A stretch of DNA of 64,000 nucleotides. It comes from Domibacillus iocasae (lineage in GTDB: Bacteria; Bacillota; Bacilli; Bacillales; Domibacillaceae). This document shows positions 27,743 through 35,782 of the stretch, piece after piece; the stretch's first letter is position 1; each line of letters opens with the position of its first letter. The notes beneath the pieces are model-generated. The model saw nothing but the letters and a program-made list of their open reading frames with translations, was not told where the DNA came from and searched no databases. Both the position numbers and the translations under genes were made by a program. Where the stretch lies: the NCBI RefSeq assembly GCF_001750285.1, contig NZ_MAMP01000022.1, positions 496,001 to 560,000 of the forward strand. The letters run 5' to 3'.

Positions 27743-28089
27743 AGCTTAATCCACCAGCTATCCAGGCACTGCTTCTTGTAGCAGGGAAGGAAAAATTAGA
27801 CAAGAGCATTCCTCGCCGGAGGATTTGAAAAGCCACTTGATGTGCCGCCTCGTAGATGAACTTGAAGTCATTGTACAGGAACATAGCATTGAAGGCTTGA
27901 AGATGGGAGAGGCTTAAAGGGTACCTGTGATCGCGACCCCAGCAGGAGACAATGAAAATTTGGATAGATGAAGGGAACTTTGGCTTTCTAAGCTTTGGTT
28001 CCTTTTTCTTCTCAGCTTTTGGCAGTGTTTGAGGATCCGGGAGCTAGCTGGTTAAGGAAAGCACTTGACAGACTCCGGAATTCTGAGAT
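27743..28089 (+). other. Gene-free stretch between the chemoreceptor gene and the IS element
   Basis: No intact gene. One frame reads SSPEDLKSHLMCRLVDELEV and continues about 18 codons to a TAA near 27918, without a convincing start, so it may be a gene remnant. An imperfect hairpin (GGGAAC ... GTTCC followed by T5) near 27970-28013 could terminate the chemoreceptor transcript. Confidence 0.4.
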
Positions 28090-28107
28090 TGGATTGTCAA
28101 CACTAAA

Positions 28108-28902
28108 TCAGACAACTCTTTTAAGGGACGATCGTTTGTATTCAATTGGACTTACGTAACCTAGTGTTCCATGAATTCGTAGCTTGTTAAACCAGTTAAC
28201 ATAATCACTGAATTCAAGCGTAAGATGCTCCAGGCTATCAAATTTCATTTGGCTGACAAACTCTGTTTTGATGATTTTGAACGTGGCTTCCGCCACGGCA
28301 TTGTCATATGGACAGCCTTTCATGCTTAAAGAGCGGTCAATCTGAAAGACCGCTAACGTTTCATCGATGAGCTGGTTTTTAAACTCGCTGCCACGGTCGG
28401 TGTGGAACAGCTGGATGTCCCGCAGATCACCTTGAATGGAAGAAAAAGCTCGTGCGACAAGGCTTGCATCTTTTTTGGGTCCTGTGCTGAAGCCAATGAT
28501 TTCGCGATTAAAGAGATCGACAAAGATACATACGTAATGCCATTTATTTTTGACTTTGACGTATGTTAAATCACTGACGACTACTTTTTTTGCTTCTGTC
28601 TGCTGAAACTCACGTTTCAATTCGTTTGCCTGAACTGATTCATTACAGGGAGTTTTCTGCGGCTTGAACTGTGCCACTGTATAGGAAGAAACAAGCCCTT
28701 GTTCCTTCATGATACGGCCAATACGTCTCCTGGAAACCGTAAATCCAAGCTTGTACAGTTCAACTTTGATCTTGCGTGTGCCGTAGGCACTTCGGTTTTG
28801 TTCGAAAATCTCTATCACAGCGCCTGTTACGTCATCTTCTGACTGACGTTCTTTGGCCTCATAGTAGTACGTACTACGTGAGATTTGCAGGACGCTGCAC
28901 AT
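28108..28902 (-). CDS. IS3-family transposase OrfB (catalytic part)
   Basis: DDE integrase core: first Asp in VVSDLTYV, second Asp in LFHTDRGSEF, Glu in NAVAEATFKIIKTE, preceded by an HTH_21-like region (GTRKIKVELYKLGFTVSRRR). It is normally made as an OrfAB fusion by -1 frameshifting; the open -1 frame extends upstream of this methionine into orfA, so an independent start here is not required. Confidence 0.93.
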   Translation of the reverse strand: MCSVLQISRSTYYYEAKERQSEDDVTGAVIEIFEQNRSAYGTRKIKVELYKLGFTVSRRRIGRIMKEQGLVSSYTVAQFKPQKTPCNESVQANELKREFQQTEAKKVVVSDLTYVKVKNKWHYVCIFVDLFNREIIGFSTGPKKDASLVARAFSSIQGDLRDIQLFHTDRGSEFKNQLIDETLAVFQIDRSLSMKGCPYDNAVAEATFKIIKTEFVSQMKFDSLEHLTLEFSDYVNWFNKLRIHGTLGYVSPIEYKRSSLKRVV

Positions 28903-28943
28903 TGCTGATACCGAGTATTTGTCTTTATTTCGCTTAATGACAT

Positions 28944-29228
28944 TTACTTTCGTCCCATGATCAGCGCGGCTTGCTTTAAAATATCGTTCTCCATTCTAAG
29001 CTGCTTTAGTTCCTTGCGGAGTTCTAAAAGCTCCTGCTGTTCAGGAGAACGATTGTCTTTCTCTTTAAAAGAACCGGAGGTTTCATCCTGGTTGATCCAC
29101 CGGTCAAGAGAGGACGGAGTCAGATCATATTCATCAATAATAGCTCGCTTCGTTTTTCCATTCTGGTACAGCTGCACCATTTGCTTTTTGAACTCGGGCG
29201 TGAAGGTGCGGCGTTCTCGCTTTGTCAT
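28944..29228 (-). CDS. IS3-family transposase OrfA
   Basis: A 94-residue protein with an N-terminal helix-turn-helix (RRTFTPEFKKQMVQLYQNGKT; SSLDRWINQ) and a C-terminal leucine-zipper coiled coil (LLELRKELKQLRMENDILKQ) used for dimerisation. The slippery T TTA AAG encodes the Leu-Lys of ILKQ near the end. Confidence 0.93.
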   Translation of the reverse strand: MTKRERRTFTPEFKKQMVQLYQNGKTKRAIIDEYDLTPSSLDRWINQDETSGSFKEKDNRSPEQQELLELRKELKQLRMENDILKQAALIMGRK

Positions 29229-29508
29229 AGTTGGAGCTCCTCATCTGTTTTAGATCCAGTGTACGTGACCTTAATTTTTCTGTCCAGATAAGTGTAGACG
29301 CTCCAGATTAGGTTATGTAGGGGGAGAAGAGAGAAAGACTAGCCCGGTGGTTTGATAGTTTCACTCCCTGGATTCGCTGTATTAATAAAACCTTTAAGGC
29401 GGAGAAATAAAGTTTTGTATTTCCTGCGGGGAATTTTGTTACATCAGTAACCTGCTTTAAAATATCCATTTTCCATCCGGAATGCCTCTTTTCGTTTTCA
29501 CATTGTGG

Positions 29509-29540
29509 TATACTCTAAGTAAATTAATTTAATTAATATA
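29509..29540 (+). promoter_or_regulatory. -10 element and AT-rich operator-like site before the M24 gene
   Basis: TATACT (a -10 candidate) is followed by TAAGTAAATTAATTTAATTA. The core TAAGTAA plus TTTAATTAATA recurs at 30684-30701 before the sugar-binding protein gene, so it is a candidate site for the ROK regulator encoded at 35783. No good -35 is visible. Confidence 0.45.
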
Positions 29541-29554
29541 AAAGGAGCATGACT

Positions 29555-30652
29555 ATGAACCCTATTGAAAAACTAAAAAAATTTCTAAAAGAGAATGACT
29601 ATGAGGGGATTCTTTTAAAAAGCCGTCGGAATTTTTCGTGGCTGACAGAAGGAAAGCACAATCATATTGTTTTGTCTGACTCCAGTGGTGTGGCAGATTG
29701 GCTTATTTTTCAGGATGCTCATTATTTGATCACAACCTCAATGGAGGAAGCTCGAATTCTTAAAGAGGAATGTAGGGATTTGTCGTTTTCATTCGAAAAG
29801 CGATCTATTGGCTGGATGGAGTCAACCGAATCCATCGTAAAGGAACTGACGAAAGGAAAAAGAATAGCTTCAGATACTCCATATAGTGACTTTGATCACG
29901 TCGATCACTTACTTGCTGACATCCGATCTGTGCTTTCATTAAATGAGATTAGTCGTTACAGATATCTGTGCCAAGAAGCGGGTGAAATGGTTGAGAGTGT
30001 GTGCCATCAAATTAAACCGGGTATGACCGAGTTCGAAATTGCTTCTATGGTTCACGTTAAGACAGTAGAACGCGGCATCAATGTGCAGGTAGCCCTTGTA
30101 GCGACGGACGAACGTATTTATCAGTACCGTCACCCAATTCCGACAATGAAGCAGCTTGAGCGCCATGCGATGGTCGTGCTCTGTGCCGAAAGCGGCGGAC
30201 TTGTTGCAAATGTTACCCGATTTGTCCACTTTGGAGAAGTGCCGGCTGTCTTAAGAGAGAATATCAAAAAAACGGCACAAATTGATGTGAAAATGAACGC
30301 TGTCACTTTACCTGGTAATGAAGCAGGCTTCGTTATTCAAACAGCGATGGAAGAATATCATGCAGCTGGATTTCCTGATGATTGGAAGTTGCTGCATCAA
30401 GGCGGATTGACAGGTTATCAGTCACGTGAACGTCTGGCAGTGCTGAATGACAAATCCATTATTAAAGAAAACCAGGCTTATGCCTGGAATCCATCATTAC
30501 CTGGATTTAAATCAGAAGATACGATTTTAGTCCACAAAAACAAGGTAGAATTTATGACGCATACGGGGGATTGGCCGTCTATTTGTGTAAAACAGGATGA
30601 GATTTTATATAAAAGACCAGATATTTTAGTCAGAAAAATATTGACAGTTTAA
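29555..30652 (+). CDS. M24 (aminopeptidase P-like) family protein, metal site degenerate
   Basis: A 365-residue protein with a creatinase-type N-domain and a pita-bread C-domain (EAGEMVESVCHQIKPGMTEFEI). Of the five metal ligands of M24 peptidases only two are evident (His in LLHQGGLTGY, Glu in KSEDTILV). The two Asp positions read as Leu/Cys and Asn (CAESGGLVANVTRF), and the first Glu reads as Asn (WNPSLPG). It may have lost peptidase activity. The ATG at 29555 is chosen because AAAGGAGC is 7 bases upstream. It heads the sugar locus, where such M24 genes recur next to glycosidases. Confidence 0.8.
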   Translation: MNPIEKLKKFLKENDYEGILLKSRRNFSWLTEGKHNHIVLSDSSGVADWLIFQDAHYLITTSMEEARILKEECRDLSFSFEKRSIGWMESTESIVKELTKGKRIASDTPYSDFDHVDHLLADIRSVLSLNEISRYRYLCQEAGEMVESVCHQIKPGMTEFEIASMVHVKTVERGINVQVALVATDERIYQYRHPIPTMKQLERHAMVVLCAESGGLVANVTRFVHFGEVPAVLRENIKKTAQIDVKMNAVTLPGNEAGFVIQTAMEEYHAAGFPDDWKLLHQGGLTGYQSRERLAVLNDKSIIKENQAYAWNPSLPGFKSEDTILVHKNKVEFMTHTGDWPSICVKQDEILYKRPDILVRKILTV

Positions 30653-30683
30653 AAGGTTCATTGTATTGTTGGGTTTAGTTAGT

Positions 30684-30731
30684 TAAGTAATTTAATTAAT
30701 AAAATTATTTAGCTTTATGAAAGCGATTACT
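30684..30731 (+). promoter_or_regulatory. AT-rich operator-like site and cre-like CcpA site
   Basis: TAAGTAATTTAATTAATAAA at 30684 repeats the site upstream of the M24 gene. TGAAAGCGATTACT at 30718-30731 matches the catabolite-responsive element TGWAANCGNTNWCA at all but the last base and lies just before the ribosome site, where bound CcpA would block elongation (inference). Confidence 0.65.
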
Positions 30732-30745
30732 AAGGGGGTAATGTA

Positions 30746-32008
30746 ATGAAGAAGTGGGTTTCATTAGTAGCGACAACGAGTTTATTTGCTGGATTGATGG
30801 CAGGATGTGGTCCATCAGATTCTTCAACGGGCGGCGGTTCTGGGGAAAGCAATGGCGATAAAGAAATTGTTTTTTGGGCGCCATTTTCTGGTCCTGATGG
30901 TCCAAACATGCAGAAAATTGTAGACGGTTTCAATGAGAAGCAAGATGAATATGATGTGAAGCTGCAGATTGTCCCTCAGTCAGAATACTATAAAACGGTT
31001 GACCTCGCTTTAAATGGCCAAGAGGATGCTCCAGAGCTAATGATTATGCATGGCGATCAAATTATGACGTATGCCGAGCAAGATGTATTAAAAGGTTTAG
31101 ATGATATTGTTGGCGATACGGTTCAAAAAGACCAATATCACGAAAATGCCTGGAAAGGAGCAGAAGTAGAGGGCACCACATATGGCGTTCCACTTGATAT
31201 TCACCCTCTTATGTTCTACTGGAATAAAGATTTGTTTAAAGCAGCAGGGCTAGATCCTGAAAGCCCGCCAACGAATCGTGAGGAATTTATTGCAGCGGCA
31301 CAGAAATTAACCAAAGCAGATGAAGGACAGTGGGGCTTTGCGTTGCCAACATTGTGGCCGCAGCAGTTCATTTTCCCGACAATCGTTTACCAAAATGGCG
31401 GGACATTGATTGAAGATGGAAAAGCCGATTACACATCTGAAGCGGTTGTAGATGCTCTTGAATTTGAGAAAGACTTAATTTCAAAATATAAAGTGTCTCC
31501 GGAAAACGTGCAGCAGGATGGAGAACTAACGTTATTTCTGCAAGGCAAAAACGCTATGCATTTAAACGGGCCATGGATGCTGAATCAATTTGAAGAATCT
31601 AATATTAACTTTGGCGTATCAACGGTTCCGCGTCTCGGTACAAAACAAGATGCAGTGTTTGCTAATTCTCATAACTTTGTCATTCCGGCAAGTGTGGAAG
31701 ACGAAACGACCGTAACAGGCATTGAAGAGTTTTTAAGCTACGTGGCAGATAACGGCATGGCATGGGCAGAATCTGGACAGGCTCCTGCTTCGAAAGCGGT
31801 TTATGAAAGCGAAGAGTTCGGTAAGTTGAAGCAGCAGCCACAAGTGGCAAAGCAATTTGATTACGTTCAATATTCGCCGGCAGTTGCGAATTGGGGTCCT
31901 GTTTCAGATCCTTTATTCAAAGCAGTCAATGAAGCGCTATTAGGCCAGAAAGACGTTAAAAAAGCACTTGAAGATGCTGAAAAAGAATCGCAGGCACAAT
32001 TGCAGTAA
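30746..32008 (+). CDS. Sugar ABC transporter substrate-binding lipoprotein
   Basis: A 420-residue extracellular solute-binding protein of family 1 (MalE-like). The lipobox cysteine is at residue 21 (LFAGLMAGC), followed by a Ser/Gly tether (SDSSTGGGSGESNGD). The core has EIVFWAPFSGPDGPN, YGVPLDIHPLMFYWNKDLF and AMHLNGPWML, typical of oligosaccharide receptors. With the two permeases and GH2 enzyme it points to uptake of a beta-linked glycoside. No ATPase gene is present, so a shared MsmK-type ATPase is presumably used. Confidence 0.93.
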   Translation: MKKWVSLVATTSLFAGLMAGCGPSDSSTGGGSGESNGDKEIVFWAPFSGPDGPNMQKIVDGFNEKQDEYDVKLQIVPQSEYYKTVDLALNGQEDAPELMIMHGDQIMTYAEQDVLKGLDDIVGDTVQKDQYHENAWKGAEVEGTTYGVPLDIHPLMFYWNKDLFKAAGLDPESPPTNREEFIAAAQKLTKADEGQWGFALPTLWPQQFIFPTIVYQNGGTLIEDGKADYTSEAVVDALEFEKDLISKYKVSPENVQQDGELTLFLQGKNAMHLNGPWMLNQFEESNINFGVSTVPRLGTKQDAVFANSHNFVIPASVEDETTVTGIEEFLSYVADNGMAWAESGQAPASKAVYESEEFGKLKQQPQVAKQFDYVQYSPAVANWGPVSDPLFKAVNEALLGQKDVKKALEDAEKESQAQLQ

Positions 32009-32041
32009 CAAAAAAGCTGTTGGGCAGGCAAAGCTGTCTGC

Positions 32042-32183
32042 TCAACCCTTTTATACGAAATATATGAAAGAAGGTGTTATCAATGAATGAAGAGAAAAAA
32101 TCCTCTTTCGCGTCAACCCTTCCATACGAAAGGGATGATAAGAAGGTGTCAGCAATGAATGAAAGGAAAAAATCCTCTTTCAC
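32042..32183 (+). repeat. Tandem ~71-bp duplication containing a ribosome site and start codon
   Basis: Units 32042-32112 and 32113-32183 share TCAACCCTT-TACGAAA-AGAAGGTGT-CAATGAATGAA-AAAAAATCCTCTTTC. Each contains AGAAGG and an ATG (32083 and 32155), 72 bp apart and in frame, so the permease can start at either. Confidence 0.85.
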
Positions 32184-33057
32184 TTCTTTTTTATTTGTTC
32201 TTCCGTATTTGACCATGTTTATTCTCTTTTTGGCCATCCCTCTTTTTTATGGCATTTTTATTAGCTTACATGACTGGAATTTAATTTCTCCTAACCGACC
32301 TTTTGTAGGGTTGGCAAACTATATGGAAATTTTTAATTCCAATTCAACAGCCCATGAACTTTTTTTCAGTGGTCTATGGAATACGTTTCAATTTGTCCTC
32401 TATAGTGTGCCATTGCTTGTCGTAATAGGGCTTGGGCTAGCGATGCTTGTTAACAGTCTGCCGGAGAAAATCCGATTTCTTTTCCGAACGGCTTATTTTA
32501 TTCCTTATTCGATTTCAGTATCGGTCGTTGCCATACTGTGGCTGTGGATGCTCGACACGAACTCGGGATTAGTAAATCAAACATTGATCAAGCTGGGGCT
32601 GGATTCGATTCCATGGCTGACAAAAATTCCGTTTGCCTGGGTTTCTATTGTCATTGCAACACTTTGGTGGACGATTGGATTTAATATGATTATTTTCATC
32701 AATGCGCTAAATGAAGTGCCGGAAGAAATGTATGAAGCAGCTGATATTGATGGAGCGAGCAGCTGGGAGCGGTTTTTACATATTACGCTGCCGACAATCC
32801 GCCCGGTCATGTTATTTGTATTAATTACGTCTACGATCGCTTCCTTTAATATTTACGGTCAGCCTTATTTAATGACACGCGGCGGACCGGGAGATTCAAC
32901 AGAGGTGTTGCTGATGGGAATCGTCGAGCAGGCTTTTGAATTAAGACAGCTTGGTTCTGCTTCTGCAATGGCTGTTCTTATGTCGCTGATCATTGTAGGC
33001 ATTTCACTTATTCAGCTGAAAGTAACGAACCGGCCGGAGAAGGAGGCAAAAGAATGA
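32083..33057 (+). CDS. Sugar ABC transporter permease (MalF type)
   Basis: An integral membrane protein with six core helices (FLFVLPYLTMFILFLAIPLFYG onwards) and the EAA coupling loop EEMYEAADIDGASSWERFLHI. Translation can begin at 32083 (324 residues) or at 32155 (300 residues, the family-normal length) because the initiation region is duplicated. The upstream start adds 24 residues, MNEEKKSSFASTLPYERDDK and so on, which is partly a copy of the real N-terminus. It overlaps the next gene by 4 bp. Confidence 0.93.
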   Translation: MNEEKKSSFASTLPYERDDKKVSAMNERKKSSFTSFLFVLPYLTMFILFLAIPLFYGIFISLHDWNLISPNRPFVGLANYMEIFNSNSTAHELFFSGLWNTFQFVLYSVPLLVVIGLGLAMLVNSLPEKIRFLFRTAYFIPYSISVSVVAILWLWMLDTNSGLVNQTLIKLGLDSIPWLTKIPFAWVSIVIATLWWTIGFNMIIFINALNEVPEEMYEAADIDGASSWERFLHITLPTIRPVMLFVLITSTIASFNIYGQPYLMTRGGPGDSTEVLLMGIVEQAFELRQLGSASAMAVLMSLIIVGISLIQLKVTNRPEKEAKE

Positions 33058-33893
33058 AACGCAAAAAACAGCTGAAAACATTTTTATTAATGGTTATCGC
33101 GCTAATCATTGCCGCTTTTTTCCTAATTCCGTTGTTTTGGATGGTTTCGACTTCATTTAAAAGTGACTTTGAAGCAATCGGCGGCGGAACAAATTGGCTG
33201 CCAAAGGAATTTACAACCGACAATTATATCTACACTCTTACAAATGCGAGCATGAGTGCGCCAGTCATCAAATGGATGTTTAACTCACTGTTTGTTGGAC
33301 TGGTTGGCACTACAATCATTGTCAGCATTGATGCGATGGCGGCTTACGGGCTTGCCCGTCTGGACGTGCCATTTAAAAAGGTGCTTCTGCCTATTTTTGT
33401 AAGCACCTTGATGATTCCCTGGGTCATTACGTTCCTTCCGCTTTACATGCAGTTTAATAATTTGGGGCTTTTAAACACATATGCTCCGCTGATACTCCCG
33501 TATTCAGCAAATGCATTCGGTGTGTTCCTGCTTTATCAATTTTTTAAATCTTTTCCGAAAGAGCTGGAAGAAGCTGCCCGGATTGACGGTGCGAATAAAT
33601 GGCAGATCTTCACAAAAGTGGTGCTGCCGTCAGCACGGCCATTAATGGCGACACTGGCGATCTTCTCTTTTATGACGATTTACAATGACTTTCTATGGCC
33701 GCTTGTGGCGACAAGTTCTCCTGAAATGCGGACGATTACAACCGGTATTGCCATTATGCAGCAGGGAAGCTTTGTTTCTTCTTACGGCAGATTAATGGCG
33801 CTGACCACAATCGCGACAATTCCAATCATTATTATTTTCTTGATTGGCCAAAAGCAATTTATTAAAGGCGTAACACAAACAGGCATTAAATAA
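33054..33893 (+). CDS. Carbohydrate ABC transporter permease (MalG type)
   Basis: A 279-residue permease with six hydrophobic segments. TM1 is LLMVIALIIAAFFLIPLFWM; the EAA loop is KELEEAARIDGANKWQIFTK; the C-terminal IKGVTQTGIK tail is typical of MalG. It forms the heterodimeric channel with the preceding gene product. Confidence 0.95.
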   Translation: MKRKKQLKTFLLMVIALIIAAFFLIPLFWMVSTSFKSDFEAIGGGTNWLPKEFTTDNYIYTLTNASMSAPVIKWMFNSLFVGLVGTTIIVSIDAMAAYGLARLDVPFKKVLLPIFVSTLMIPWVITFLPLYMQFNNLGLLNTYAPLILPYSANAFGVFLLYQFFKSFPKELEEAARIDGANKWQIFTKVVLPSARPLMATLAIFSFMTIYNDFLWPLVATSSPEMRTITTGIAIMQQGSFVSSYGRLMALTTIATIPIIIIFLIGQKQFIKGVTQTGIK

Positions 33894-33919
33894 CAGTGAC
33901 AGAGATGGAGGAATCTTCC

Positions 33920-35662
33920 GTGACATATAATTATCCAAGACCACAGCTTGTTAGAGATGAGTGGGTAAATTTAAATGGAGAATGGTCATTTGCATTTGAT
34001 GACGATAATAGAGGCTTGTCTCAAAAATGGCAGAAGCAATTTCCTGAAGCATTAAAAATTAATGTGCCATTTGCGTACCAGACAAAATTAAGCGGGATTC
34101 ATGACCCTTCCTTCCATGATATTGTCTGGTACTCGAGAACCATAACGATTCCTCAGGAGTGGCAGGGAAAACAAATTATTCTTCATTTTGGTGCAGTCGA
34201 TTATCGCGCCTGGATTTATGTGAATGGAGAGCTTGTCACGTTTCATGAAGGCGGAAATACACCATTCAAAGCGATCATTTCAGAAGCTGTACAAGAGGGT
34301 ACTAATGAAATTGTCGTCAGGGTGGAAGATCCATCAGAGGACCAGACCATCCCTCGCGGCAAGCAGTATTGGCATGAGCAATCGGAATCGATCTTTTATA
34401 CACGGACGACGGGCATTTGGCAGACCGTCTGGATGGAAGCGGTAGAACCTATCCATGTCCAAAAGCTTCGCTGGACACCAAATGTTGATAAAGGTGATAT
34501 TCAAATGGAACTAGAGCTGTCCGGGATTGATCATGAACCAGAAGTAACGGTCGACATTTCCTATAAGGGAAAAAGGATTATTCAGGACACGTTGAAAGTA
34601 TATGAAACATATACAAAAAGAAGTTTTAATATACGCAACCGTTTTGTCGATCGCAGCAACATTCATAATGACGGGTGGTATTGGACCCCTGAAAATCCGA
34701 ATTTATTTGATGTGGTCCTCACTGTTAAAACGAATCGAACGGTCGACCGTGTTTCTAGTTACTTTGGAATGCGTAAAGTATCCGTTCAGAATGGAGAATT
34801 CCGTTTAAACAATAAACGGTACTACCAAAAGCTAATTTTGGATCAGGGCTACTTTCCGGAAGGATTGCTTACTGCCCCAGACAGCAAAGCGCTGAAAAGG
34901 GACATTGAACTCGCAAAAGAAATGGGCTTTAATGGCGCAAGAAAGCATCAAAAAGTGGAAGATCCACGTTATTTGTATTGGGCGGACCGGCTAGGGTTTC
35001 TCGTTTGGGGCGAAATGGCCAATGCGGGGGAATATAGTGAAGAAGCAGCGGAACGGCTAACGAAGGAATGGATAGATGTCGTAAATCGTGATTACAACCA
35101 CCCGTGTATTGTCACCTGGATGCCATTGAACGAAAGCTGGGGTATTTCACGCGTCGCCCATGAAATACAGCAGCAACACCACTCATTGGCTATGTATTAT
35201 GTAACAAAATCACTCGACCAAACAAGACCGGTTCTTTCAAATGACGGCTGGGAACACACACTCTCTGACTTTTGCGGCATACACAATTATCAATCTGCTG
35301 AAGAGATTGAAAAAGCGTATGCAACGGTCGACTCCGCGATTCAATCGAAGCCGGCCAACCGGCAAATTTATGCTGATGGCTTTTCATATCGAGGAGAGCC
35401 GATTTTGATCACAGAATATGGCGGCATCGCGTATACAGTTGATGAAAGTGGATGGGGGTATTCATCTGTTCAGTCCAGTGAAGAACTCGTGGAACAGTAC
35501 GAAGCGGTTACAGCAGCGATTGGACAATCACCGATCCTTCAAGGTTACTGTTATACACAGCTCACAGATGTTGAGCAGGAGATTAATGGCCTGTTAACTT
35601 ATGATCGCAAGCCAAAGTGTGATCTTAAGAAAATAAAAGAAATCAATGATCGATTTTCTTAA
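33920..35662 (+). CDS. Glycoside hydrolase family 2 protein
   Basis: A cytoplasmic beta-glycosidase of 580 residues. It starts at GTG 33920 with GGAGGA 7 bases upstream, giving TYNYPRPQLVRDEWVNLNGE, the usual GH2 N-terminus. It has a jelly-roll sugar-binding domain, an immunoglobulin-like domain (~185-275) and a TIM barrel. The acid/base Glu lies in TWMPLNESWG and the nucleophile Glu in LITEYGGIAY. It is shorter than LacZ and close in size to beta-glucuronidase/beta-galactosidase-like GH2 enzymes; the substrate cannot be fixed. No signal peptide, so it acts on imported sugar. Confidence 0.92.
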   Translation: MTYNYPRPQLVRDEWVNLNGEWSFAFDDDNRGLSQKWQKQFPEALKINVPFAYQTKLSGIHDPSFHDIVWYSRTITIPQEWQGKQIILHFGAVDYRAWIYVNGELVTFHEGGNTPFKAIISEAVQEGTNEIVVRVEDPSEDQTIPRGKQYWHEQSESIFYTRTTGIWQTVWMEAVEPIHVQKLRWTPNVDKGDIQMELELSGIDHEPEVTVDISYKGKRIIQDTLKVYETYTKRSFNIRNRFVDRSNIHNDGWYWTPENPNLFDVVLTVKTNRTVDRVSSYFGMRKVSVQNGEFRLNNKRYYQKLILDQGYFPEGLLTAPDSKALKRDIELAKEMGFNGARKHQKVEDPRYLYWADRLGFLVWGEMANAGEYSEEAAERLTKEWIDVVNRDYNHPCIVTWMPLNESWGISRVAHEIQQQHHSLAMYYVTKSLDQTRPVLSNDGWEHTLSDFCGIHNYQSAEEIEKAYATVDSAIQSKPANRQIYADGFSYRGEPILITEYGGIAYTVDESGWGYSSVQSSEELVEQYEAVTAAIGQSPILQGYCYTQLTDVEQEINGLLTYDRKPKCDLKKIKEINDRFS

Positions 35663-35671
35663 GTAGAATAC

Positions 35672-35705
35672 AGCTGAATTGACAGATGTTGATTCAGCTT
35701 TTTTT
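35672..35705 (+). terminator. Terminator after the GH2 gene
   Basis: AGCTGAAT and ATTCAGCT separated by 12 bases and followed by T6. Confidence 0.85.
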
Positions 35706-35782
35706 CGTTAAATGGTATGATGAAACGAACGTCTTAGTTAGAAAAGGCTTACGTAAGTTGAAAATAAAGAGGTGATCTGATT

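Larger units (their letters stand above)
28090..29305 (-). mobile_element. IS3-family insertion sequence (1216 bp)
   Basis: Two overlapping-phase ORFs (orfA, orfB) on the minus strand lie between imperfect inverted repeats. The left end starts TGGATTGTCAACACTAAATC; the right end, read inward, starts TGGAGCGTCTACACTTATC. A 3-bp direct duplication GAT flanks the element (28087-28089 and 29306-29308). A canonical -1 slippery heptamer T TTA AAG lies near the end of orfA (complement of 28974-28980), and the -1 frame is open into orfB. The element looks complete and recently inserted. Confidence 0.92.
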
